From Pseudomonas bharatica CSV86 (GTDB lineage Bacteria; Pseudomonadota; Gammaproteobacteria; Pseudomonadales; Pseudomonadaceae): DNA of 64,000 nucleotides. Below the pieces are notes generated by a model. That model was not told where the DNA came from. It did not search any database and was given only the letters and a program-made list of their open reading frames with translations. Where the stretch lies: NCBI RefSeq assembly GCF_000319305.2, contig NZ_AMWJ02000007.1:257632-321631 (forward strand). Reading direction: 5' to 3'. Both the position numbers and the translations under genes were made by a program. This document shows, in pieces, positions 26,273-34,486 of the stretch. How positions within the stretch are numbered: the stretch's first letter is position 1; every line of letters starts with the position of its first letter.

Positions 26273-28171
26273 ATGCCCACGACGTTTCAAGAGATCCCAC
26301 GCGAACGCCCGGTCACGCCGCTCCTGGACCGTGCCGCCACGCCTGCCGGTTTGCGGCGCCTGGCCGAAGCCGACCTGGAGAACCTGGCCGACGAACTGCG
26401 CCAGGAGCTGCTCTACAGCGTCGGCCAGACCGGCGGTCACTTCGGTGCCGGCCTGGGCGTCATCGAGCTGACCATCGCCCTGCACTATGTCTTCGACACC
26501 CCGGATGACCGCCTGGTGTGGGACGTCGGGCACCAGGCCTATCCGCACAAGATCCTCACCGGTCGCCGCGAGCGCATGAATACCCTGCGCCAGAAGGATG
26601 GCCTGGCCGCCTTCCCGCGACGCAGCGAGAGCGAATACGACACCTTCGGCGTCGGTCATTCCAGCACCTCGATCAGCGCTGCCCTGGGCATGGCCATCGC
26701 CGCCCGCCTGCGCAACGAGGCGCGCAAGTCCATCGCGGTGATCGGCGACGGCGCCCTGACCGCCGGCATGGCCTTCGAGGCGTTGAACCATGCCCAGGAA
26801 GTCAACGCCGACATGCTGGTCATCCTCAACGACAACGACATGTCGATCTCGCGCAATGTCGGCGGGCTGTCCAACTACCTGGCCAAGATCCTCTCCAGCC
26901 GCACCTACGCGAGCATGCGCGAGGGCAGCAAGAAGGTCCTGTCGCGGCTTCCCGGCGCCTGGGAAATCGCCCGCCGCACCGAGGAATACGCCAAGGGCAT
27001 GCTGGTCCCCGGCACCCTCTTCGAAGAGCTGGGCTGGAACTACATCGGCCCGATCGACGGCCACGACCTGCCGACCCTGATCGCTACGCTGCGCAACATG
27101 CGCGATCTCAAGGGCCCGCAGTTCCTGCATGTAGTAACCAAGAAAGGCAAGGGCTTCGCCCCGGCCGAGGTCGATCCGATCGGCTACCATGCCATCACCA
27201 AGCTGGAACCGCTGGATGCCCCCGCCGCCGCGCCGAAAAAGGCCGGCGGACCAAAGTATTCCGCCGTGTTCGGTCAATGGCTGTGCGACATGGCCGCCGC
27301 CGACGAGCGCCTGGTGGGCATTACCCCGGCAATGAAGGAAGGCTCCGACCTGGTGGCCTTCAGCGAACGTTATCCACAGCGCTACTTCGACGTGGCCATT
27401 GCCGAGCAACATGCGGTGACGCTGGCCGCAGGCATGGCCTGCGAGGGCTCCAAGCCGGTGGTGGCGATCTACTCGACCTTCCTCCAGCGCGCCTACGACC
27501 AGTTGATCCATGACGTCGCGGTACAGAACCTCGACGTGCTGTTCGCCATCGACCGCGCCGGCCTGGTGGGCGAAGACGGCCCGACCCACGCTGGCAGCTT
27601 CGACCTGTCCTACCTGCGCTGCATCCCCGGCATGCTGGTGATGACCCCGAGCGACGAGAACGAACTGCGCCGCATGCTCAGCACCGGCCACCTGTACAAC
27701 GGCCCGGCGGCGGTGCGCTACCCGCGCGGCAGCGGCCCGAATGCGCCGATCGAAGACAGCCTGGATCCGCTGGAAATCGGCAAGGGCGTGATTCGCCGCC
27801 AGGGCAGCAAGGTCGCCTTGCTGGTGTTCGGCGTGCAACTGGCCGAGGCACTGAAGGTTGCCGAAACACTGAACGCCACGGTGGTGGACATGCGCTTCGT
27901 CAAGCCACTGGACGAGGCACTGGTGCTGGAGCTGGCTGGCAGTCACGACCTGCTGGTGACCATCGAAGAGAACGCCATCATGGGCGGCGCCGGTGCGGCG
28001 GTGGGCGAGTTCCTGGCTCGCGAAGCCGTGCTCAAGCCTTTGCTGCACCTGGGGCTGCCGGACGTGTATGTGGAGCATGCCAAGCCGGCGCAGATGCTCG
28101 CCGAGTGCGGGCTGGATGCCGCGGGGATCGAAGCTTCGGTGCGCAAGCGCATGGAGCTTCTGGGCCTGTAA
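26273..28171 (+). CDS. dxs: 1-Deoxy-D-xylulose-5-phosphate synthase
   Basis: 632-residue thiamine diphosphate enzyme that makes DXP from pyruvate and glyceraldehyde-3-phosphate, the first step of the MEP isoprenoid pathway. The ATG at 26273 gives MPTTFQEIPRERP and the family-typical length; an in-frame ATG 60 bases upstream adds non-conserved residues. Visible motifs are WDVGHQAYPHKILTGR, the TPP-binding VIGDGALTAGMAFEALNHAQ segment and FDVAIAEQHAVTLAAGMA. Coding frame is intact. Follows ispA in the same direction, giving linked early and middle steps of isoprenoid synthesis. Confidence 0.97.
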   Translation: MPTTFQEIPRERPVTPLLDRAATPAGLRRLAEADLENLADELRQELLYSVGQTGGHFGAGLGVIELTIALHYVFDTPDDRLVWDVGHQAYPHKILTGRRERMNTLRQKDGLAAFPRRSESEYDTFGVGHSSTSISAALGMAIAARLRNEARKSIAVIGDGALTAGMAFEALNHAQEVNADMLVILNDNDMSISRNVGGLSNYLAKILSSRTYASMREGSKKVLSRLPGAWEIARRTEEYAKGMLVPGTLFEELGWNYIGPIDGHDLPTLIATLRNMRDLKGPQFLHVVTKKGKGFAPAEVDPIGYHAITKLEPLDAPAAAPKKAGGPKYSAVFGQWLCDMAAADERLVGITPAMKEGSDLVAFSERYPQRYFDVAIAEQHAVTLAAGMACEGSKPVVAIYSTFLQRAYDQLIHDVAVQNLDVLFAIDRAGLVGEDGPTHAGSFDLSYLRCIPGMLVMTPSDENELRRMLSTGHLYNGPAAVRYPRGSGPNAPIEDSLDPLEIGKGVIRRQGSKVALLVFGVQLAEALKVAETLNATVVDMRFVKPLDEALVLELAGSHDLLVTIEENAIMGGAGAAVGEFLAREAVLKPLLHLGLPDVYVEHAKPAQMLAECGLDAAGIEASVRKRMELLGL

Positions 28172-28199
28172 GGGCCTCATCGCTGGCTTGCCAGCGATT
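28172..28199. repeat. Degenerate REP fragment
   Basis: CCTCATCGCTGGCTTGCCAGCGAT is the stem of the REP family without the GTGGGAG head, directly after the dxs stop codon. It lies between the convergent dxs and hypothetical membrane protein genes. Confidence 0.6.
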
Positions 28200-28218
28200 G
28201 CCGTGTATCTTCCGTGCA

Positions 28219-28638
28219 TCAGGCCAATTGGCGGGGAAGACGGTAGAGATACAGGATGACCACGCTGGAGATCGCCAGCAGGATCTGCGGCACTGCCTCC
28301 AGACCGACGAACACCGACAGCGCGGCGACCCAGGCCGGCAGGCAGGCGAACAGCATGCCCAGGCGGCGAACCCTGGCCAGTTCGATCCAGGCAGCAGGTT
28401 CGGCCTCGCTATCGAGCGCCTTGCCGGTGGCGATCAGGGCGTGCTTGTACACGCCGAAACGCGGCAGGGTCAGGAACATCGAAGCAATGCCGCCAATGAA
28501 CATCGGCATGGCCAGGACCGGGATGAGCGGGTCCATGCCACCGAAAGCCCAGGCGAAGACAATCAAGGGCGCCAGCGCCACCGCCAGGTATTGCCACCAG
28601 GCCAGGGCCAGGCGAGTCCGTACCTGGCTGCGGGTCAC
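28219..28638 (-). CDS. Small conserved membrane protein
   Basis: 139 residues with four hydrophobic segments grouped in two pairs (about residues 16-30, 40-58, 93-112 and 118-133). The start ATG overlaps the ribA stop (ATGA), so it is likely co-transcribed with ribA. The same arrangement (ribA followed by a small membrane protein gene) exists in P. aeruginosa as I remember it. I do not recognise a functional family and no catalytic residues stand out. Confidence 0.75.
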   Translation of the reverse strand: MTRSQVRTRLALAWWQYLAVALAPLIVFAWAFGGMDPLIPVLAMPMFIGGIASMFLTLPRFGVYKHALIATGKALDSEAEPAAWIELARVRRLGMLFACLPAWVAALSVFVGLEAVPQILLAISSVVILYLYRLPRQLA

Positions 28639-29252
28639 GCGCGACCGGCCTCGCCCTGGTGCTCGTTGCCCATCATGTGGCCGAGCTTGCCGGCCTTGGT
28701 GGCCAGGTAGTGCTTGTTGTGCGGGTTATGCCCGGTATGCAGCGGCACGCGCTCGGCAACGACGATACCCATGTCGGTCAGCGCCTTGACCTTGCGCGGG
28801 TTGTTGGTCATCAGGCGCAACGAACCAACGCCCAGGTGTTCCAGCATCGGCCGGCACATGCCGTAGTCGCGCTGGTCGGCGGCAAAGCCCAGGCGCTCGT
28901 TGGCCTCGACCGTGTCGGCACCGCCGTCCTGCAACTCGTATGCGCGGATCTTGTTCAGCAGGCCGATGCCACGGCCTTCCTGGCGCAGGTAGAGCAGTAC
29001 GCCGCGCCCTTCCCGGGCGATGGCTTGCAGGGCTGCTTCAAGCTGCGAACCACAATCGCACCGCTGGCTGAACAGGGCATCGCCCGTCAGGCATTCGGAA
29101 TGCAGGCGGCCCAGCACCGGCTGGCCGTCGGCGACATCACCGAGGCTGAGCACGACGTGCTCGCGGCCGGTGGCTTCGTCGAGAAAACCGTGCATGGTGA
29201 AGGTCGCGAAAGGAGTAGGCAGCTTGGACGCAGCAACGAAAACGACGGGCAC
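28635..29252 (-). CDS. ribA: GTP cyclohydrolase II
   Basis: 205-residue enzyme that opens GTP to the first pyrimidine intermediate of riboflavin synthesis. The zinc cysteines are in HSECLTGDALFSQRCDCG and the catalytic region is LYLRQEGRGIGLLNKIRAYE. The start is taken as the GTG at 29252, because AGGAG stands seven bases upstream and the protein then begins MPVVFVAASKLPTPF; an ATG at 29273 would place the ribosome site inside the gene. It complements the ribBA gene at 32664, whose own cyclohydrolase II domain lacks the zinc cysteines. Confidence 0.96.
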   Translation of the reverse strand: MPVVFVAASKLPTPFATFTMHGFLDEATGREHVVLSLGDVADGQPVLGRLHSECLTGDALFSQRCDCGSQLEAALQAIAREGRGVLLYLRQEGRGIGLLNKIRAYELQDGGADTVEANERLGFAADQRDYGMCRPMLEHLGVGSLRLMTNNPRKVKALTDMGIVVAERVPLHTGHNPHNKHYLATKAGKLGHMMGNEHQGEAGRA

Positions 29253-29368
29253 CTTGTGCTCCTGAATATGCATGAAAATTGACGTGGGCCGATTGTAACA
29301 GCAGCTTGCCACAGCTGCTTATGCTGAATTGCTGAGGCAAAAGATCGAAAAGTTCGATGGTGGATGAC

Positions 29369-30103
29369 CTAGCGCACAGGCTTTTCGAAGGGGTAAGGCT
29401 GCTTCCAGCGCTCGAAAATCGGCTTCAGTGCGCCACTGGGCACGAGTTCGTCCATGCGCTTGTCGAACAGGTCGCGCAACGCCTTGCCTTCGGGCGTATC
29501 GCCAAATGCCAGATACAAAGGCAGTTCCGCCACATGGGTACTGCGGAAGTCCTCCGGGTGCTCGGCCTGGGCGTGCACATGGTTGACCTCGGTCTGGGCA
29601 TCGATATAGAAGTCCACCCGCTCGCGCTCGAGCATCGGCAGGATACCGTCGCGGCGCTGTACTTCGCGGTAGTAGCCGACGTTGGCCAGGTAGCGCTGGT
29701 AGTCGTAACCGCGTACCCAGGACAGGCGGAACTGGCCAAGGTTGGCCGGAGTCGGCTGCGGCTTGCGGGCCAGGCCCAGGGCGTAGATATGATCGGAGTC
29801 GAAATTCCAACGTGGGTACAGGTTGCCGGACATTTCCTCTTGATAGGAGCCGACCCAGGCATCCGCCTCACCGCGATTCACCAGGCCGATGGCCCGGGTG
29901 TAAGGCGCGCTGAGCACCTTGACCTTGACCCCGGCCGGCTCGAACACCCTGCGCAATACATCCCAGGCCACGCCGGTGCCATCGGCGTTGGTGTAGTCCT
30001 GCCAGGCCTCGCTGGCCAGACGCACCTCCGCCGGCAGGCCTTCGGCCCGCGCCACGCCCAGCATCCCGGCCAGCATGGCGACCAGCAACAACCACTTGCG
30101 CAT
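29369..30103 (-). CDS. Periplasmic PBPb-type solute-binding protein
   Basis: 244 residues including a signal peptide (MRKWLLLVAMLAGMLGVARA). The mature part resembles the amino-acid-binding type SBP_bac_3 fold, with the VRLASEAWQDYTNADGTGVA start and the typical DAWVGSYQEEMSGNLYP and FYIDAQTEVNHV segments. No transporter permease or ATPase gene is near, so it may be an orphan binding protein or sensor ligand-binding unit. It lies between pgpA and ribA on the same strand, 13 bases after the pgpA stop. Ligand unknown. Confidence 0.8.
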   Translation of the reverse strand: MRKWLLLVAMLAGMLGVARAEGLPAEVRLASEAWQDYTNADGTGVAWDVLRRVFEPAGVKVKVLSAPYTRAIGLVNRGEADAWVGSYQEEMSGNLYPRWNFDSDHIYALGLARKPQPTPANLGQFRLSWVRGYDYQRYLANVGYYREVQRRDGILPMLERERVDFYIDAQTEVNHVHAQAEHPEDFRSTHVAELPLYLAFGDTPEGKALRDLFDKRMDELVPSGALKPIFERWKQPYPFEKPVR

Positions 30104-30116
30104 CGTGCGACTCCCT

Positions 30117-30620
30117 TTAAACCAGGCTCCAGACCAGCACTTGCATGGCCAGCCAGGCGAAGACCCCGGCCAGCACATCATCGAGCATGATGCCCACGCC
30201 GCCATGCACATGCCGGTCGATCCAGCGAATCGGCCATGGCTTGAGGATGTCGAAGAAGCGGAACATCAGGAATCCGGCCAGCAGCCACAGCCAGCCTTCC
30301 GGCACCAGCCAGAGGGTGATCCACATGCCGACCATCTCGTCCCAGACGATACCTTCATGGTCGTGGACCTTGAGGTCATCGGCCACCTTGCCGCACAGCC
30401 AGAAGCCGAACAGCATGGTCAGGCCGAGCATCAGCCAGTAGCCCCAGTCCGGAAGCATCTGCCACAGCGGCACGAACGGCAGCGCCACCAGCGAGCCCCA
30501 GGTTCCAGGGGCCTTGGGCATGGTGCCCGAGCCGAAGCCGAAAGCCAGGAAATGCCACGGATTGCGCCAGACCGAAGGCGGAACGTTTTCCGCTGGCACC
30601 TGGTTGGGGTGGTCGGTCAC
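30117..30620 (-). CDS. pgpA: Phosphatidylglycerophosphatase A
   Basis: 167-residue inner-membrane phosphatase that removes phosphate from phosphatidylglycerophosphate to make phosphatidylglycerol. The family segments FGFGSGTMPKAPGTWGSLVA near the N-terminus, the acidic motif VHDHEGIVWDEMVGMW and the C-terminal DILKPWPIRWIDRHVHGGVG are present. Its start overlaps the end of thiL by ATGA. thiL-pgpA is a very common pair in gammaproteobacteria. Confidence 0.96.
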   Translation of the reverse strand: MTDHPNQVPAENVPPSVWRNPWHFLAFGFGSGTMPKAPGTWGSLVALPFVPLWQMLPDWGYWLMLGLTMLFGFWLCGKVADDLKVHDHEGIVWDEMVGMWITLWLVPEGWLWLLAGFLMFRFFDILKPWPIRWIDRHVHGGVGIMLDDVLAGVFAWLAMQVLVWSLV

Positions 30621-31581
30621 GGTGTCTCCCTAAAATGTTGATAGCCGCGCACGGCAGGAGTGATATCGCGGCCCTGGGCATCGTGCAGGCTGACGCCGCT
30701 GCCGGCCTCGACCCGACCCACCACGTGCACTGGCCAGCCCTCGGCCAGCAGACCGGGCAGCTCGGCAGGCGGCAGGGTGAAGGCGATCACGTAGTCGTCT
30801 CCACCGGTCAGCGCCGCCTGTCGTGCCCCCTCGAGACCGAGAAACGCGGTCAGCGCCTCACCCAGCGGCAGGCGCTCCACTTCCAGGCGCAAGGCAACGG
30901 CGGAAGCCGTGGCGATATGTCCGCAATCGGCCAGCAGACCATCGGATACGTCCAAGGCCGCCGTGGCCTTGCCACGCAGTGCCTGGCCCAGCGCAATCTG
31001 CGGCGAAGGCGACCAATACTGGGACAGTAGCGGTTCGGCCCGGGTTGCATCGGCCTGACGTTCACCCAGCACCAGGGGCAAGGCGCCGGCGGCATTGCCC
31101 AGCTCGCCACCGACGCAGACCAGGTCACCGACCTGCGCACCGCCCCGGGTCAGCGCCTGCCCGGCAGGCACGCGACCGAGCACGGTCATGGTCAGGCTCA
31201 GGGGGCGCGGGTGGTGTCGCCGCCGACCAGGGTCAGGCCGCACTGCCGGGCCATCCGGCTGAGGCCGCGGGCGTAGTCGCGCAGCCAGTCCGGATCGGTC
31301 TCGGCCAGGGTCAGGGCCAGGGTGAAGGCCAGCGGCGTGGCGCCCATGGCAGCCAGGTCGCTGGCGGCGACCGCCAGCGAGCGCTGGCCGAGCAGGAAAG
31401 GATCGCTGACGACAGGGAAATGCACCCCGGCCACCAGCGTGTCGGTGGAGATCGCCAGCTGTTCGCCGGGCCCCGGCGCCAGCAGCGCGCAATCGTCACC
31501 GATGCCCAGGGCGATACCTTCGCCGCCCTGCGCACAGGGCGCGGCGGCGAAGAACTGGCGGATCAGCTCGAACTCACCCAT
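30617..31581 (-). CDS. thiL: Thiamine-monophosphate kinase (frameshifted)
   Basis: 321 residues after repair. ThiL phosphorylates thiamine monophosphate to the active diphosphate. The first frame starts MGEFELIRQFFAAAP and carries LGIGDDCALL and STDTLVAGVHF (ATP and metal binding), then ends at a false stop after VGGDTTR. The true continuation, PLSLTMTVLGRVPAGQALTR, is one frame over. One base is missing around 31201-31206 in the coding-strand CGCGGCCCC region. Downstream LDVSDGLLADCGHIA and ALTGGDDYVIAFTLP are conserved. Starts 18 bases after the nusB stop. Confidence 0.93.
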
Positions 31582-31599
31582 GGACAGGCAGCGCCACGA

Positions 31600-32100
31600 T
31601 CAGCGCTTGAACGCCTTCACTTCGGCTTCGCGAAGCACGGGTGCAAGCTTGTCGAGAACACCGTTGACGAACTTGTGGCCGTCGGTGGAACCGAAGACCT
31701 TGGCCAGTTCGATGCCCTCGTTGATCACCACGCGGTACGGCACGTCGTGGCGCACCAGCAGTTCCCAGCCGGACAGGCGCAGCACGGACAGCTCGACCGG
31801 GTCGAGTTCTTCCAGGGCCATGTCCAGGCAAGGCTTGAGGGCGTTGTCGATTTCGGTCTTCTTGGCCGGCACCCCGTGAAGGATCTCGCGGAAGTAGGCA
31901 CCGTCGACATCGCTGAAATCGTTATCGACCCGGAACTGCGCTTCGATCTCGTTCAGCGAATGCTGGGCCATGTGCCACTGGTAAAGGGCCTGGGTCGCGA
32001 GCTTGCGGGCTTCGCGACGCTTGGCGCTTTTCGAGGGTTTGCCGGCATCGGCGGGTTTCGGATCGCGCGGGTTGAAACGATCGCTTTCGTCGCTAATCAC
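31600..32100 (-). CDS. nusB: Transcription antitermination factor NusB
   Basis: 166-residue RNA-binding protein that joins NusE (S10) at boxA to allow rRNA antitermination. The start is the GTG at 32100 overlapping the ribH stop (GTGA). After a charged, low-complexity N-terminal 25 residues the conserved RREARKLATQALYQWHMA helix begins; LDPVELSVLRLSGWEL and the VINEGIELAKVFGSTDGHKF segment follow. ribH-nusB coupling is common in bacteria. Confidence 0.96.
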   Translation of the reverse strand: MISDESDRFNPRDPKPADAGKPSKSAKRREARKLATQALYQWHMAQHSLNEIEAQFRVDNDFSDVDGAYFREILHGVPAKKTEIDNALKPCLDMALEELDPVELSVLRLSGWELLVRHDVPYRVVINEGIELAKVFGSTDGHKFVNGVLDKLAPVLREAEVKAFKR

Positions 32101-32573
32101 TTGGCCTCCAGCTGCGCCAGCAGACTGACCATTTCCAGAGCGGACAGCGCGGCTTCGGCGCCCTTGTTGCCGGCCTTGGTGCCGGAACGCTCGATGGCCT
32201 GCTCGATGGAATCGACGGTCAGCACACCGAAGGCGACAGGAATACCGAACTCCATGGACACCTGGGCCAGGCCCTTGGTGCATTCGCCCGCAACGTATTC
32301 GAAGTGCGGAGTACCGCCACGGATCACGGCGCCCAGGGCGATGATCGCGGAGTACTCACCCTGTTGGGCGACCTTCTGCGTGACCAGGGGGATTTCGAAC
32401 GCGCCCGGGGCACGGATGATGGTGATGTCGCTTTCGCTCACGCCATGACGAACCAGGGCGTCAACGGCACCGCTCACCAGGCTTTCGACGACGAAGCTGT
32501 TGAAGCGGCCAACCACCAAAGCGTAGCGACCTTTGGGGGCAATGAAGGTACCTTCGATGGTCTTCAGGGACAT
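32097..32573 (-). CDS. ribH: 6,7-Dimethyl-8-ribityllumazine synthase
   Basis: 158-residue lumazine synthase. It condenses the ribityl-pyrimidine with dihydroxybutanone phosphate, the penultimate step of riboflavin synthesis. Conserved blocks are VVGRFNSFVVESLVSGAVD, PGAFEIPLVTQKVAQ and the ALGAVIRGGTPHFEYVAGE active-site region. Ends by GTGA overlap with nusB. A 90-base gap with a hairpin separates it from ribBA. Confidence 0.97.
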   Translation of the reverse strand: MSLKTIEGTFIAPKGRYALVVGRFNSFVVESLVSGAVDALVRHGVSESDITIIRAPGAFEIPLVTQKVAQQGEYSAIIALGAVIRGGTPHFEYVAGECTKGLAQVSMEFGIPVAFGVLTVDSIEQAIERSGTKAGNKGAEAALSALEMVSLLAQLEAK

Positions 32574-32597
32574 TGCGGGATTCTCATCTTAAAGAGC

Positions 32598-32619
32598 CAG
32601 GCCGCAAGAACGCGGCCTG
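32598..32619. other. Hairpin between ribBA and ribH
   Basis: CAGGCCGC and GCGGCCTG form a perfect eight-base stem with a six-base loop. A short T-rich stretch (CTCTTT) follows on the minus strand, so it could attenuate read-through from ribBA to ribH; it could also be a partial REP-like remnant (GTGGGAG stands beside it). Confidence 0.4.
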
Positions 32620-32663
32620 TGGGAGTTTTGGTCACGAACGGGCAACGGTCAAACACCGTCGGC

Positions 32664-33755
32664 TCATTCGGAGGGCACGTATTCTACAACTTCCAGATCG
32701 AATCCGGATATCGCATTGAACTTCATCGGCGAACTCATCAGGCGCATCTTGCGCACACCGAGGTCGCGCAGGATCTGCGAACCGGCACCGACGGTGCTGT
32801 AGGTGGTCGGCGCCTTGGTCGGAGCATCGCCCGCACTTTCGCGGATATGCGCCAGCAGCACATCACCGTCCAGCGGATGACCGAGCAGCAGCACCACGCC
32901 GCTGCCGGCCTCGGCCACGGCGGCCATGGCCGCGCGCAGGCTCCAGCGGCCCGGCTGCTTGACCAGCAGCAGGTCGCGCAGCGGGTCCATGTTGTGTACG
33001 CGTACCAGGGTCGGCTCTTCCGCGCAGATCTTGCCCAGGGTCAGGGCCATGTGCACGTCGCCTTCCACCGCGTCACGGTAGGTGACCAGGTTGAATTCGC
33101 CCAGCTCGCTCTCGATCGGCTGCTCGGAAATCCGCTGGATGGTGCGCTCGTGGATCATGCGGTAGTGGATCAGGTCGGCAATGGTGCCGATCTTCAGGCC
33201 GTGCTCGGCGGCGAAGACTTCCAGCTCGGGACGGCGCGACATGGTGCCGTCGTCGTTCATCACCTCGCAGATAACCCCGCTGGGCTCGAAGCCGGCCATG
33301 CGCGCCAGGTCGCAGGCGGCCTCGGTGTGCCCGGCGCGCGCCAGGGTACCGCCGGGCTGGGCCATCAGCGGGAAGATATGACCGGGGCTGACGATATCCT
33401 CGGCCTTGGCGTCCTTGGCGGCGGCAGCCTGTACGGTGCGGGCGCGGTCGGCGGCGGAGATGCCGGTGGTGACGCCCTCGGCGGCTTCGATCGAGACGGT
33501 GAACTTGGTGCCGAAGCCGGAACCGTTGCGCGGCGCCATCAGCGGCAGCTTCAAGGTTTCGCAGCGTTCGCGGGTCATCGGCATGCAGATCAGGCCGCGG
33601 GCGTGCTTGGCCATGAAGTTGATGTGCTCGGGCAGGCAGCACTCGGCTGCCATGATGATGTCGCCTTCGTTTTCGCGGTCTTCGTCATCCATCAGGATGA
33701 CCATTTTGCCCTGGCGGATGTCTTCGACCAGTTCTTCGATGGTGTTGAGCGCCAC
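32664..33755 (-). CDS. ribBA: RibBA-type dihydroxybutanone phosphate synthase
   Basis: 363 residues. The N-terminal ~200 residues are a complete RibB domain: DDEDRENEGDIIMAAE with the catalytic acidic cluster, and RAGHTEAACDLARMAG. The C-terminal domain has the GTP cyclohydrolase II fold but the zinc motif (HSECxTGDxFxxxRCDCG in active enzymes) reads HNMDPLRDLLLVKQPGRW, without any cysteine, so it is almost certainly inactive. This fits the presence of a separate intact ribA. The start is the GTG at 33755 with AAGGGGG upstream, giving MALNTIEELVEDIR. It is 19 bases after ribE. Confidence 0.95.
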   Translation of the reverse strand: MALNTIEELVEDIRQGKMVILMDDEDRENEGDIIMAAECCLPEHINFMAKHARGLICMPMTRERCETLKLPLMAPRNGSGFGTKFTVSIEAAEGVTTGISAADRARTVQAAAAKDAKAEDIVSPGHIFPLMAQPGGTLARAGHTEAACDLARMAGFEPSGVICEVMNDDGTMSRRPELEVFAAEHGLKIGTIADLIHYRMIHERTIQRISEQPIESELGEFNLVTYRDAVEGDVHMALTLGKICAEEPTLVRVHNMDPLRDLLLVKQPGRWSLRAAMAAVAEAGSGVVLLLGHPLDGDVLLAHIRESAGDAPTKAPTTYSTVGAGSQILRDLGVRKMRLMSSPMKFNAISGFDLEVVEYVPSE

Positions 33756-33774
33756 GCGGCACCCCCTTCTCAAT

Positions 33775-34440
33775 TCAGGATTTCAGGTAGCCGTTGGCGG
33801 CCAGGAAGCTTTCGGTAATGCCGCTGCCTTTGCTCGGCTCGGCGGCTTTGTCACCCAGGAGCAGGCGCTCCAGGTAACGGGCAAGCAGGTCGACCTCGAG
33901 GTTGATCCGACGACCCGGGCGGTAGTCGGCCATGATGGTTTCGGCCAGGGTGTGCGGGACGATGGTCAGCTCGAATTCGGCGCCATCGACTTCATTGACC
34001 GTCAGGCTGGTGCCATCGACGGTGATCGAGCCCTTATGGGCGATGTACTTGGCCAACTCCTTGGGCGCACGCACGCGGAACTGGATGGCGCGGGCGTTAT
34101 CGGCGCGGGAGATGATCTCGCCGACGCCGTCGACATGACCGCTGACCAGGTGACCGCCGAGACGGCTGCTCGGGGTCAGGGCCTTTTCCAGGTTGACCCG
34201 GCTGCCGGCCTTCAGGTCGGAGAAGGCGGTGCAGTCCAGGGTTTCCCGGCTGACGTCGGCCCAGAAGCCGTCGCCCGGCAATTCCACGGCGGTCAGGCAG
34301 ACGCCGTTGACGGCGATGCTGTCGCCGAGCTTGACGTCGCTCAGGTCGAGCTTGGCGGTTTCGACATGGACACGCACATCGCCGCCCTTGGGAGTGATGG
34401 CGCGGATGCTGCCGATGGATTCGATGATGCCGGTGAACAT
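33775..34440 (-). CDS. ribE: Riboflavin synthase, alpha chain
   Basis: 221-residue enzyme (also called RibC) that dismutates two lumazines into riboflavin. The characteristic start MFTGIIESIGSI fixes the ATG at 34440. Both internally repeated lumazine-binding halves are present: VNGVCLTAVELPGDGFWADV with GGHLVSGHVDGVGEI in the first and VDGTSLTVNEVDGAEFELTI in the second. The upstream AGGAGGACCCC gives a strong ribosome site. It lies between ribD and ribBA in one operon. Confidence 0.97.
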   Translation of the reverse strand: MFTGIIESIGSIRAITPKGGDVRVHVETAKLDLSDVKLGDSIAVNGVCLTAVELPGDGFWADVSRETLDCTAFSDLKAGSRVNLEKALTPSSRLGGHLVSGHVDGVGEIISRADNARAIQFRVRAPKELAKYIAHKGSITVDGTSLTVNEVDGAEFELTIVPHTLAETIMADYRPGRRINLEVDLLARYLERLLLGDKAAEPSKGSGITESFLAANGYLKS

Positions 34441-34486
34441 GGGGTCCTCCTCGGAGACCAGGGCCGCGCCAGGCGCAAGCCGCGAA

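Noticed and set aside
24701..28219. 1172-codon open frame antisense to xseB, ispA and dxs
   Set aside because: All three genes on the plus strand are certain; the antisense frame has the same His/Gln/Gly-rich shadow composition.
32574..33774. FMN riboswitch in the riboflavin gene cluster
   Set aside because: No RFN element conserved boxes can be seen before ribBA, ribE or ribH; only a simple 8-base hairpin is present.
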